Part shown: piece by piece, positions 27,077 to 37,517 of the stretch | Layout: every line of letters starts with the position of its first letter | Position numbering within the stretch: the stretch's first letter is position 1 | Translations under genes and position numbers: made by a program | DNA from: Torymus aiolomorphi | Taxonomy: Eukaryota > Arthropoda > Insecta > Hymenoptera > Torymidae | Assembly (NCBI GenBank): GCA_036365515.1 | Contig: CM070874.1 | Coordinates: forward strand, 112,331,235-112,395,234 | Reading direction: 5' to 3' | Length of the DNA: 64,000 bases | The notes under the pieces: model-generated | Told to the model about the DNA's origin: nothing | Database searches by the model: none | What the model saw: only the letters and a program-made list of their open reading frames with translations

Positions 27077-28188
27077 TTACAATTTATCAAAATAGTCTAC
27101 ATGATCACCGGATCTGTACTTTTTCTGTAAAAGAACTTGTGTGAGTCTTTTCACAGTTTGATCTGTTGTTAGAGCTTTTTTGTTCTGTATGAGATCTTGA
27201 AAATTAGATTTTATTTCTTTATCTCCAGATTCATTTGATATTGTATGTAACATGTCAGTTATTACTGGACCAGGTGAATAATTTAGAACATTTATATCAG
27301 AATTTTCATCAGCAAAAACCTAAAACAAAATAAAAAAATGTAAATAATTTATAACTATTAAATATAGTTTAAAATAATTATAACGTGTTATAATCTAATG
27401 TAAATAGATTTTAAAAAACTACAATTTGAAATAAACTTTTTGAAGGGTATGTAAATTTTGTACAATTATATAAATATATTATTAGTCTATTGTTATATAC
27501 ATGTTTTGAAAGTATAACTAATAAAAAAGTTTTAACTATTAATATTTAAATTTATTACAAACCTTAAAATACATTTCTCTTGCTGCTTTTCCAGAGCAAT
27601 AATATCCAAGAGATTTCATTGACTGTATTCCACATAAAGAAGTAATATTTATAACATGTTTTTTAATATATTTTTCTTTAAATATTTCAATAAAAACTCC
27701 ATTTAGTACTGCTGGGGAGAATACATTCAAATCATAATACTTTCTCCAAACATCAAAATCAGTCATATCAGTAGTACTTTGACCAATATTTCCAATAGAT
27801 CCTACATTATGTACAATTACAACTTCATTGAATTTCTTCACACTGCTAGCATTCGAGTATTTAATAATAAGACCTACAAATAATTCCGTTTAAATAATTA
27901 GTAAAAGAAATAAGTATAAGTAGTTTACATACAAAAATTAAAAAAAAAATTACTTTTAAGCTCATTTGCTGTAGCTTTACTTAAATCTACACTTTCAAAA
28001 TTAACAGTTATATGTTTTGGTAATTTGTTGGCTGTTCCTTTTAGATTTTCGATATTTCTGGCAAATAACAAAACTTGTGAATCATTTTCCAAAGATGAAC
28101 CTAAAACTTCAGCAATTTTGCTACCAATACCCTGACTTGCACCAGTTACCAACAAAAAAACCTTTCCGGAAAAGATTTTATTAGTCAT
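27077..28188 (-). CDS. SPR: Sepiapterin reductase 1 (short-chain dehydrogenase)
   Basis: Three exons (28188-27954, 27873-27563, 27319-27077) give 262 residues, the same size as human SPR (261). SPR performs the last NADPH-dependent steps of tetrahydrobiopterin synthesis. The nucleotide-binding motif TGASQGIG (15-22), HNVG (100-103), and the catalytic Ser157, Tyr170 and Lys174 (YCSGK) are present, as are SPGP and the C-terminal HVDYFDKL, the counterpart of the substrate-anchoring end of SPR. The ATG lies only 9 bases after the stop of CCDC32 on the same strand. A TTAG directly before AAAAATG could be a splice acceptor, but it has no pyrimidine tract. A second copy lies 10 kb to the right. Confidence 0.92.
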
Positions 28189-28197
28189 TTTTCTAAC

Positions 28198-31100
28198 TTA
28201 TAAACCGTTACTATCTTGAATTTGAACGTCTGGTTGGCTATCTGTTGATTTACTTTCTATATCTTCATTTTCTGAAACTTGATTCTGTTCATCTACTATT
28301 TTTTGTAATTCATCAGCTTTTAATAAGTGAACTAATTCAATTGCTGTAAGTGCCTGTAAAAATGTAAACATTAATGAAAATTGATATCAATGCTGAATAC
28401 TTGATTTGTGATTCTGTTACATTTTTCATAATTATATAACTAAGCTTTTGTCACATATTAAGGGGGTGCCATAGCCGTATCATTACCGACTGAGCAATTG
28501 GCACAGTTTCAAGCTTATTAAAAATAATAGTACATTTCGACACGGGTGGGGAAGTCGATTATTTAGCTGGTGTGACTTTTTGCACGAGCGAAGCGAGTGC
28601 GAAAGCTGGTGAGACTTTTTGCACGAGCGAAGCGAGTGCGAAAAAGTCACACCACCTAAATAATCGACTTACGCACTAGTTTCGAACGGTATTTTATACC
28701 ACGAGCGCCGAAAAATCATATCAAAGTTGTGATTTTGAGGTTAGAGTGGTATAAAATACGTAAAATCACAAAAAATCAAGAGAACACTTCGCTGTGGTTT
28801 TGAACGTTCTATCTCCCAGTAAAAGTTTGAAGTCGAAATATTAAGTGGTTTTTGCAAAAACTTTGAACAAAACAAAATTCGGTTTCGTTCAGTTTTTTCA
28901 AAAACTCCAAACTTTTACTGGGTGATAGAGAACGTTAAAAAACGCAGCGAAGTGTTCTCTTGATTTTTTGTGATTTTACGTATTTTTTTTTTTTTTTTTT
29001 TAATAAGCTTGAAACTGTCTCAATTGCTCGGTCGGTAATGGTAGGTCGATAAGCAGCATGTTAAGGGGGTGCCATAGTCGTATCATTACCGACCGAGTAA
29101 TTGGCACAGTTTCAAGCTTATTAAAAATGAAATACATAAAATCACAAAAAATCAAGAGAACACTTCGCTGCAGTTTTGAACGATCAATCACCCAGTACAA
29201 GTTTGAAGTCGAAATATCAAGTGGTTTTTGCAAAAACTTTGAAAGAAACCGAATTTTGTTTTGTTCAAAGTTTTTGCAAAAACCACTTTATATTTCGACT
29301 TCAAACTTGTACTGGGTGATAGATCGTTCAAAACTGCAGCGAAGTGTTCTCTTGATTTTTTGTGATTTTAAGTATTTCATTTTTAATAAGCTTGAAACTG
29401 TGCCAATTGCTCGGTCGGTAATGGTAGGACTATGGCACCCCGTTAAGAGTGCTGTCTACCCCAACCGCAACGCCACCTACTGTCAAAAGTGTTTTTTGCC
29501 AATTAAAATAATTTGAGACAATTATAATATAAAATTCGAATTATCGCACGTGTATTAGGTATTAAAGAAAACATTAGAACAGTTTTTACAAACTAAAGTC
29601 AATCAATAAAGGCGTATTTTGTAGAGAAACGCGGGGAGCAGCTTACCGTAACGTCCACTGGACGTTTGATTTTTCTCTACAAAACACAAGTTCATTTATT
29701 CATCTAAATTCATAGATTTGTTCTATGAACAAATCATAGAACGTATTACGTTTAAACAAGTAAACTTGTTTAAACGTAATCCTTATTAACTTCTACACAT
29801 GCGAACTGAGTTTTGATGAATTTAAAATTTATAAGTACACCTAAATTAATGAAAATATGTAGATGAAATCATGGGGGCGCTGCGATCTATTCCGGAGTTG
29901 GGGTTTAGGTAGAGAGCACTCTTAAGGGGATGCCTTACTCGTACTATTACCGACCGAGCAATTCACACAGTTTCAAGCTGATTAAAAATAAAATACGTCG
30001 AATCACAAAAAATCAAGAGAACACTCTTCTGTGTTTTTTAACGTTCTATCATCCAGTCAAAGTTTGGAGTCGAAATATCAAGCCGTTTTTTCAAAAACTT
30101 TGAACGAAATTAAATTTAATTTCGTTCAAAGTTTTTGAAAAAACGGCTTGATATTTCGACTCCAAACTTTGACTGGATGATAGAACGTTAAAAAACACAG
30201 AAGAGTGTTCTCTTGATTTTTTGTGATTCGACGTATTTTATTTTTAATCAGCTTGAAACTGTGTGAATTGCTCGGTCGGTAATAGTACGAAATTAAATTT
30301 AATTTCGTTCAAAGTTTTTGAAAAAACGGCTTGATATTTCGACTCCAAACTTTGACTGGATGATAGAACGTTAAAAAACACAGAAGAGTGTTCTCTTGAT
30401 TTTTTGTGATTCGACGTATTTTATTTTTAATCAGCTTGAAACTGTGTGAATTGCTCGGTCGGTAATAGTACGAGTAAGGCATCCCCTTAAACTTATATTA
30501 AGTATTAAAAATATAATAAAAAGTTTTTTCAATTTTTAAAGTCTTCTTACTTGTAAATGTGGAGCAATATGCCTGATGAGTGGATTAGCTGCAAGTTCTT
30601 GTTCTTCAGCCGATTCTAAATTCTCACCAGCAGTAATCAATCTGGTGATGCAATCCTCTTTTGCAACAGATAGTGAGTTAACCAAGTCACGCTTTGATGT
30701 GCCACCCTTGATTGCCTTTAATCTATATTCTGAAACATAATAATCAACCCATAAGTAAGCCATTACGGATCATCAACTGAGTTGGAATTTCACAAGCATA
30801 AAGTTTTTGTATACTTGTAAATTAATTAATCAATTTATTAATGTATTTTAAAAATATCTAAGAAAGTGTTACAGTACTGAATTTTTTTACAAGTAATTTA
30901 AAAAAATTTTTTTTAAATGTTTCATGATAATTATACACAATACATTTGTACAGTATACAGAAAAATATTAAAAAAAAAATCAACAAGTTTATTTTGGAGC
31001 AAGTCATATATAACATCACTTACAAAGTCATTAATCATTATTCCGATTAATTCCCATTCAAATCACAAACGCGTCAAAGTAAAACCACAACATTGCACAA

Positions 31101-31356
31101 CAATTATATATGCCGTTATGGTGAAAAGCCTTATCCGCCCACTTTGGTACGGCACATATATACGCTCCAAAACAACAAAACAACACTCACGCAGCCTAGC
31201 GAGGTACTGCTCGGAGTCAGGCAGACGCTGGAGCTCCTTGCTCTGAGATGTGGAGACGACGAAGGAGTCCTCGAAACAATCCTCGGCTACGTCTTCGCTC
31301 GCACTCTCATCAACGCTGTCTCCGCGCGACCACGGGTCAGCCGCACAAGTCTTCAT
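28198..31356 (-). CDS. CCDC32: CCDC32-like AP2 assembly factor
   Basis: Three exons (31356-31191, 30729-30551, 28353-28198) give 166 residues. The core DSEQYLARL, then YRLKAIKGGTSKRDLVNSL and AKEDCITRL, aligns with human CCDC32 (DSEVYLASLEKKLRRIKG, SKDMLRTLAQAKKEC). CCDC32 binds the AP2 adaptor and helps clathrin-coated pit formation. The N-terminus is acidic (DESASEDVAEDCFEDSF); the C-terminus is polar and acidic, with no domain. The ATG at 31356 was preferred to in-frame ATGs further up because the upstream frame reads a low-complexity Arg/Glu run from a CT microsatellite. Intron 2 (about 2.2 kb) is packed with TTAA-type elements. Confidence 0.8.
28458..29043. mobile_element. TTAA-type element A1, carrying an inserted family G repeat
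   Basis: The left end is TTAAGGGGGTGCCATAGC, followed by CATTACCGACTGAGCAATTG and a palindromic body (AATCAAGAGAACACTTCGCT and complement). The right terminus stops at GCTCGGTCGGTAATGGTAG and lacks the outer GCACCCCCTTAA, so it is truncated. Between about 28530 and 28755 a block of family G (GACTTTTTGCACGAGCGAAG, present twice) interrupts the body. Confidence 0.65.
29061..29446. mobile_element. TTAA-type element A2, 386 bp
   Basis: A complete palindromic copy: left TTAAGGGGGTGCCATAGTCG, right ACTATGGCACCCCGTTAA, TTAA on both sides. Almost the whole element is one hairpin. Its right TTAA is also the left TTAA of the next element. Confidence 0.8.
29443..29925. mobile_element. TTAA-type element B1, 483 bp
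   Basis: The ends are TTAAGAGTGCTGTCTACC and GGTAGAGAGCACTCTTAA. The body resembles the copy at 32141-32578 (CACCTACTG, TTTTCTCTACAAAA, GGGGGCGCTGCGATCTATTC). No coding sequence. It shares a TTAA with a neighbour on each side. Confidence 0.8.
29922..30490. mobile_element. TTAA-type element A3 with an internal tandem duplication
   Basis: The left end is TTAAGGGGATGCCTTACTCG, the right end its complement followed by TTAA. Body sequences match A1 and A2 (TTACCGACCGAGCAATT, AATCAAGAGAACACT, TTTCGACTCCAAACTTTGAC). The right half is present twice in tandem (see the repeat entry at 30105). Confidence 0.8.
30105..30473 (+). repeat. Perfect 183-bp tandem duplication
   Basis: Unit 1 begins at 30105 (CGAAATTAAATTTAATTTCG) and unit 2 at 30288 with the same bases. 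By eye the units are identical through GGTCGGTAATAGTACGA. Confidence 0.8.
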
Positions 31357-31405
31357 GGTTTTCTTTTCTCCCCTTCTATAAACAGGCGGATCGGTTCGCC
31401 TTGAG

Positions 31406-31438
<33 letters not shown>

Positions 31439-31626
31439 CCGTGTGTATATAGATGCCTATAGAAGATAATCACGTTCGCGGAGAGGAGAGAATAATAATA
31501 ATGATTATGCGCGAGAAATCCGAGACGGGAGTTCCTGCGCGAGTACGTATATGCCGAGTGCTGGCCTGGCTACTGACTGCGTTCTGCGTGTTTCCCAAGG
31601 ACAGGTTATTGTTCTCTTTCTGTATT
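31357..31626. promoter_or_regulatory. Upstream region of CCDC32
   Basis: A CT microsatellite at about 31405-31440 and moderately GC-rich sequence upstream of the chosen start. No core promoter element is certain. Confidence 0.35.
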
Positions 31627-32140
31627 CTACGGAAGCGCCTATACGCCACCCCTCGGCACGGTGGGTGCCTGCCGAACTTTGAGAATCGAAGCACAATGAT
31701 AATGGAAGCAGTAGGCTGTAGGTAGTAGTAAAAAGGTGCCATGAGCTCTCTTCTCTAAATGGCCGATTTTCTGGCATTTCAACTAATTTTCTGCAATTGC
31801 TAATTATCTGGATTGCTCTTAAATTACAATTTTTTCAATTTTTTCATCGAAAATAGCATCAATAATTCATAAGGTAAGTTTTTTATGAAATGTTTATATC
31901 ATTTGTATAACTTCTATTTCCTTCCTACGATTTGGAGGTTATAAAAAATAAACATAAAAGTTTTGTAAAAAATTTTGAAATTTTGATTTATTTATATCAT
32001 ATTTTTTATTTCAATTCAATTAAAAAATAGTCATTTATATATTAGAGTTCCTTCTTTGTAAAAATAGTTGCCTTCGGAGCGCTTCCGTGCTCCTTGATAA
32101 TCTTTCAGAACAAATTTCTTATTTTTTACTATAATATTCT

Positions 32141-32578
32141 TTAAGAGTGCTCTCTACCCCGATTGGAACGACACCTACTGCCAAAGGTGTTTTTTGTTAA
32201 TTAAAAAAATTTGGGGCAATATTAACGTAAAAATAAAGTTTTCCCACGTGTAATTAGTATTAAAGACACGATTACAAGAGTTTTTCCAAATTAAATTCCA
32301 TTAATAAATCTGTATTTTGTAGAGAAAAATTTGGAGTCATTTTCAGAAATGTCCACTGAACGTTTGAATTTTCTCTACAAAATACAAGTTCATTTATTCA
32401 TTTAAATTCATGAAACTTGTTTAAAAGTAATCCTTATTAACTTTTACACGTGGGAAAACTGAGTTATGATTAATTTAAAATTTGTAAGTACACTTAAATT
32501 AATGAAAATACGTAAATGAAGTTATGGGGGCGCTGCGATCTATTCCGGAGTTAGGGTTTAGGTAGAGAGCACTCTTAA
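32141..32578. mobile_element. TTAA-type element B2, 438 bp
   Basis: The ends are TTAAGAGTGCTCTCTACC and GGTAGAGAGCACTCTTAA, with TTAA on both sides. It is the second copy of family B. Confidence 0.8.
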
Positions 32579-32645
32579 GTCAGTTCCATATTGAATTTTA
32601 ATTTTTTGACTGGACTTTTCTTCATTTCCTTCCATCTGATCATGC

Positions 32646-32808
32646 AAAGGACCCCGCACACAATGTATGGGAAAAAATCATTCGGTCAAATTTTGGGAGG
32701 TTTTGCCCATGAGAACTTTTGTTCAGGACCTCAAGATCTATCTTTTCCCCAAGTTTGATCCAATTTGACCGAATGATTATTTTCCATACATTGTGTGCGG
32801 GGTCCTTT
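32646..32808. mobile_element. 163-bp hairpin, AAAGGACCCCGCACAC ends
   Basis: AAAGGACCCCGCACACAATG pairs with its complement at the right end, and AATCATTCGGTCAAATT pairs with AATTTGACCGAATGATT inside. Confidence 0.65.
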
Positions 32809-33162
32809 AAAAAAAACTTATCTTTATTTTTTATAACCTACAAATCATAGGAATGGGCTAATAGAAATTTATATAAATGATATTAACGTTTCATAAAAAA
32901 CTTACCTTGTGAATTATTGATGCTATTTTCGATGAAAAAATTGAAAAAATTGTAATTTAAGAGCAATCACAGATAATTAGCAATTGGAGAAAATTAGTTG
33001 AAATGCCAGAAAATCGGTCATTTAGAGAAGATAGCTCATGGCACCTTTTCACTGGTGCCTACTGCTTCCATTTTCGTTGTGCTTCGATTCTCAAAGTTCG
33101 GCAGGCACCCATCGTGCCGAGGGGTGGCGTATAGGCGCTTCTGTAGTAATTCGCTTCGTTTG

Positions 33163-33783
33163 ACCACCCCCCTTCCAGCCGATGAAAATTGCCAAAATCC
33201 AACAAATAAAAATACCAAAATATAGGATTTAAACTGCTCCTTCCAAAAATATTTGTTATGGAAACTGCTCCCTTTTAATTATTGCAAAAAAAATTAAATA
33301 AATTGGTCATTTTTTTATATCTTTAACGATGAAATATGTGAGTAAAGAAATAATATCTCTCTGAATGTCGATATTTATAATTTTTACACTAACAGGGATA
33401 TTATTTCTTTAGTCAATTGTCTTAACGCACTTGGAAAAATTAAAAAAGTTGGAAGAAAGCCGAAAGGAGGTTAGCCATATGAAACGCTTTTTATTTTTTT
33501 ATCTTGAAAAGTTGAATGTTTATAAAAAATCTGATGGTGGAGCAATTTAATATTGATTAGGAGCAGATTACTGCTATTTTTATTTTATTGAGAGCAGTTT
33601 GATTAAGCAAGATCGAGTTAATTAAAGATGCAAAAATGATTAAATTATTTTATTTTTTTTTACAATAATTAAAAGGGAGCAGTTTTCATAATAAATATTT
33701 TTGGAAGGAGCAATTTAAATCCTATCTTTTGGTATTTTTTTTATTTCATTTGGACAATTTTCGTTGGCTGGGAGGGGGTCGGT
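33163..33783. mobile_element. Mutator-type MITE copy C1, 621 bp, 9-base target duplication
   Basis: The ends are ACCACCCCCCTTCCAGCC and the complement GGCTGGGAGGGGGTCGGT. The sequence CTTCGTTTG occurs directly before (33154-33162) and after (33784-33792) the element. The body is largely self-complementary (AAATATTTTTGGAAGGAGCA and partner). A second copy with the same ends lies at 56734. Confidence 0.78.
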
Positions 33784-33864
33784 CTTCGTTTGTCCGCATA
33801 TAGAGGAGTTGCGGGGAGCATAGAGGTATTATAGATAGAGTAGGGAATCTCCGGTCTTCGCAGA

Positions 33865-33987
33865 GTTAGAAAGAGAGAGAAGATCGCGGGACGTAGTAGC
33901 AGAAAGGGAGCGTCAGCGCCATCGCATGCGCGTGAAGAGAGAGATAGCTACGTCCCGCGATCTTCTCTCTCTCTCTCTCTTTCTAAC
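33865..33987. mobile_element. 123-bp hairpin with GA/CT arms
   Basis: GTTAGAAAGAGAGAGAAGAT then CGCGGGACGTAG pair with CTACGTCCCGCGATCTTC then CTTTCTAAC. No coding sequence. Confidence 0.6.
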
Positions 33988-34336
33988 GTTCGGACATTTT
34001 CACTTACGGGCAGCCCTATGTCAAAGAAGATAGACGTAAATAGAAGCGCAAAGCGGATAGGGAGACTGAGGCACCCCGAAGAAGTACGCACCCCGATCAC
34101 GCGCAGCGCGGCAGTCAATTTCTAAATGTTGCGGGAACAGCTGATGCGCGGCCGGTAACACACCACCCATACCGGCTGCAATGGTAACACGACGTACTTC
34201 GTACGTAACATTGCAAAGTTATTATTTACAAAGATCTGTTATTGCTATTGCAACAACAAAAACCATAAATAAAAACAAATTAATCTTAAACTGATACCCC
34301 TAAACCAAAATGGGGGGACAACTTATATATAACATA

Positions 34337-35630
34337 CGAGGGTCATTTGACAAGTACCTAGCCTCACCGCCAGATGGTGCCACTATCGCACCAGAAATAC
34401 ACTACAGTGCAGTATCTTCCTGTAAACGGTTACAGACGAAATTTCAGCCGGATCGGAGTTGTAGTTTATTTTTGAGAGCGTGTGAAAGCAAATGTGTCCG
34501 TTGATTTTTGAAAAAATGGAGAAAGAACAATATCGGTCGGTGATTCGATTCTTGTTTTTGGAAGGGAAATCGCGCAGTGAAATTAAAGAACGCTTGGATG
34601 CAGTGTATGGGGATGCTTCTCCTTCGATGGCGACCGTTAAATTTTGGTATAACGAGTTTCAACGTGGTCGTGCGTCGGTTTTTGATGATCCACGCCCAGG
34701 TGCTCCGAAAACAGCCACTACGGAGGAGAACGTGACAAAAATACACGATATCGTTTTGTCAGACCGCCGATTAAAGGTGCACGAGATAGCTGCGATAGTA
34801 GGCATCTCAGAAGAACGCGTGTGGCATATTCTACATGAGATTTTAGGCATGAGGAAGCTGTCAGCAAGGTGGGTGCCGCGTTTGCTGACTGCAGACAACA
34901 AGCGCATCCGTGTGACCAGTTCAGAGCAGTGTTTGGAGCTGTTTAATCGCAATCCAAAAGAGTTTTTGCGTCGTTACGTGACCGTCGACGAAACATGGAT
35001 TCACTACTACACTCCAGAGACCAAGGAGCAGTCAAAACAGTGGACCTTACCCGATGAACCTGCTCCGAAGAAGGCGAAGACGGTCCCGTCGGCCGGAAAG
35101 GTGATGGCCACTGTTTTCTGGGATTCTCAAGGTGTGATTTTTATTGACTATCTGGAGAAGGGCAAAACGGTCACAGAACAGTACTACGCCGAACTATTGA
35201 GCCGATTTGACGCCGTGTTAGAAGAAAAACGGCCCCATTTGTCTAAAAAGAAAGTGCTTTTCCACCACGGTAATGCACCGGCTCACACTTCTGCACTCGC
35301 CACGGCTACATTGGTCGAATTACGCTACGAACTGCTGCCCCATCCACCGTATTCTCCAGATTTGGCTCCGTCCGACTTTTTTTTGTTTCCGAACCTAAAA
35401 AATTCGCTCGCCGGGAAGAGATTCCACTCCAATAACGAAATAATCGCCGCCACGGAGGCCTATTTTGCAAACCAAGAGAAAACATTTTTTTCAACGGGGT
35501 TAAAAAAATTGGAACACCGCTGGACCAAGTGTATTCAACTAAAAGGAGACTACATTGAAAAATAAATTTTATTTTTTGTAAAATTTTGGTGTTTTCATTT
35601 GTAGGCTAGGTACTTATCAAATGACCCTAG
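34337..35630. mobile_element. Full-length mariner transposon, 1.3 kb
   Basis: The terminal inverted repeats are CGAGGGTCATTTGACAAGTA and, at the right, the complement of CTAGGGTCATTTGATAAGTA, continuing into CCTAGCC on both sides. The element is flanked by TA (34335-34336 and 35631-35632), the target of Tc1/mariner elements. The length is typical. It lies in the left arm of the larger palindrome, whose right arm shows the uninterrupted site. Confidence 0.93.
34492..35565 (+). CDS. Mariner transposase, catalytically defective
   Basis: An uninterrupted frame of 357 residues (349 if started at MEKEQYR, residue 9, the more usual mariner start). The N-terminal paired helix-turn-helix region (LFLEGKSRSEIKERL, MATVKFWYNEFQRG, HEIAAIVGISEERVWHIL) should bind the terminal repeats. 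The catalytic D,D(34)D core is recognisable: VTVDETW holds the first Asp (166), APSDFF the third (295). The second lies in FHHGNAPAHTS, where mariners have Asp in HxDNAPAH; here it is Gly260, exactly 34 residues before Asp295. The codon is GGT, one transition from GAT. No other damage is visible, so the protein could bind ends but should not cut DNA. Confidence 0.93.
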   Translation: MCPLIFEKMEKEQYRSVIRFLFLEGKSRSEIKERLDAVYGDASPSMATVKFWYNEFQRGRASVFDDPRPGAPKTATTEENVTKIHDIVLSDRRLKVHEIAAIVGISEERVWHILHEILGMRKLSARWVPRLLTADNKRIRVTSSEQCLELFNRNPKEFLRRYVTVDETWIHYYTPETKEQSKQWTLPDEPAPKKAKTVPSAGKVMATVFWDSQGVIFIDYLEKGKTVTEQYYAELLSRFDAVLEEKRPHLSKKKVLFHHGNAPAHTSALATATLVELRYELLPHPPYSPDLAPSDFFLFPNLKNSLAGKRFHSNNEIIAATEAYFANQEKTFFSTGLKKLEHRWTKCIQLKGDYIEK

Positions 35631-36900
35631 TACATGAAATAAATTCACGTGAACTCCGTTCATCCTGTGGATAGCGCGCATGCTTACTGTCTTTGGTGCG
35701 GGTTCAAATTCATTATCGGATTTTTTTTTTATATATATTAATAAGTATAATAAGATTGTTATTTTCTGCTGATTTGAAAATAACGTGAAAATTAAAAAAT
35801 TTTTGAACAGGTTTCCGCACTACCTTGGCGGTACTGTTCAAAGCGCGTTAGATTTTTTTTTGTTTTATTTACAAATTATTATATAAAATAATTTAAAAAT
35901 ACTTCAATACAATTTCATGACATGTAGAAATTGTATTAAATTATTCAATAATCTTTTTTGTATTTTATGTACTTCTGCTATGATTATTATGATAAATAAT
36001 AATATATTATTAATATTTAATATTCTTAATTACCATTAGTTAACTGTATAAATTATGTAAAACAACAACAATAAAAATCTAACGTAAAATACCTCTAAAC
36101 AATATAACATATGAATAAAAAACATATCAGATAAAAAAAATTCATCTTTTCAAAATTATTTTAAAAGGTCGAGTGTAAGTTATTTTTTAAGCTAAATACC
36201 TATAGGAAAAATTCTTTATTTCCTTTAAATTATTATTTTTCTTTACTTCACAGTTTTATTTACAATGGTTATTTAAAAATATTATTCATGTATTCTATAT
36301 GATTTCTCATGAAATAGTATTGAAGTATTTTTATAATGATTTTATATAACAATTCGTAAATAAAACAAGAATTATCCAACATTTTTTATATACGAGAGTG
36401 CGAAAAAACTTCAGAAATTTTACTGTTATTTTTAAATCGGCAGAAAATAACAATCTTATTATACTATATTAATATGTATAAAAAAAACCGATAATGGATT
36501 TGAACCCGCACCAAAAAGATAGCAAGCATGCGCGCTATCCACAGGACCAACGGAGTTTACGTGAATGTATTACATGTATATATGTAATATATAAGGTTTT
36601 CCCCCATTTGGGTTTAGGGGTATGAGTTTAAGATTAATTTGTTTTTATTTATGGTTTTTGTTATAGCAATAGCAATAACAGATCTTTGTAAATAATAATT
36701 TTGCAATGTTACGTACGAAGTACGTCGTGTTACCATTGCAGCCGGTATGGGTGGTGTGTTACCGGCCGCGTATCAGCTTTTCCCGCAGCATTTAGAAATT
36801 GACTGCCGCGCTACGCGTGGTCGGGGTGCGTACTTCTTCGGGGTGCCTCAATTTCCCTGCAGGCTTTGCGCTTCTATTTACGTCTATCTTCTTTGCCTAT

Positions 36901-37517
36901 GTCTCCCCTGCTCTATCTAATATAATACCTCTATGGCGGGGAGTCGACCGCAATTGCGAGAAGGAACGAATTTTGAAGGCAGCAAATTCGAACGCCGGTC
37001 TGAGTGGAATTTGAGTTTGATTATTTAATATAGGAATCATTCAATGCTTTTAATTATTCAAAATGTTATTACTATTTCTACGATGATTGGTTGAATATAA
37101 ATAATAATAACAATGGCATGAAAACAACGTTATTTTTATAAAGTAGGAATAAAGGATACCAACTTTAACGTTAAATTACAAAACTTTGAAAGCAGCAATC
37201 CGTATTTATGGTCGCCGATTAAAGTAACCGAGCTCGATGCAAATACTCGCACAACGAACTTACCGTACTTACGTAACGAGTACAATCACTGGCACTGACA
37301 TCAACATAGCGAGTTATTTCTTATGATTTGCAAACATTGTCTAAAAATAGATACTATAACGATAGTTTTATACTAAATTAAATACATATTGGGGAAAATC
37401 AAAGAAAATTGTATCGCACAAAAAAATAACTCCGGGATTACGAAAAAACAATGTTTTTACTGTATAAAAATATATACAAGTTATATATGTACATTTTCGA
37501 CAATAAATTACAGATTT
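36901..37517. other. Spacer without recognised features
   Basis: Downstream (3') flank of the second sepiapterin reductase gene. AT-rich, no gene or clear repeat. Confidence 0.4.

Larger units (their letters stand above)
31627..33145. mobile_element. 1.5-kb palindromic element holding two further insertions
   Basis: The left arm (GGAAGCGCCTATACGCCACC, AACTTTGAGAATCGAAGCAC, AAATGGCCGATTTTCTGGCA) pairs with the right arm ending GGTGGCGTATAGGCGCTTC. Arms are about 330 bases. The interior contains the TTAA element B2 and a hairpin at 32646-32808. No intact coding sequence. Confidence 0.65.
34025..36900. mobile_element. Large palindromic element interrupted by mariner
   Basis: The left arm (AAGAAGATAGACGTAAATAG, CACCCCGAAGAAGTACGCAC, GTAACACACCACCCATACCG) recurs inverted at 36560-36900. 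Without the mariner the element would be about 1.6 kb with arms of about 0.8 kb. Inside each arm is a stretch with a B-box-like GGGTTCAAATCC (perfect in the right arm near 36489). No transposase was found, so mobilisation in trans is inferred. Confidence 0.7.

Noticed and set aside
36489..36546. A tRNA gene
   Set aside because: Only the B box is convincing; the upstream GATAGC/GCTATC hairpin does not form a D-arm, and no acceptor stem is seen.
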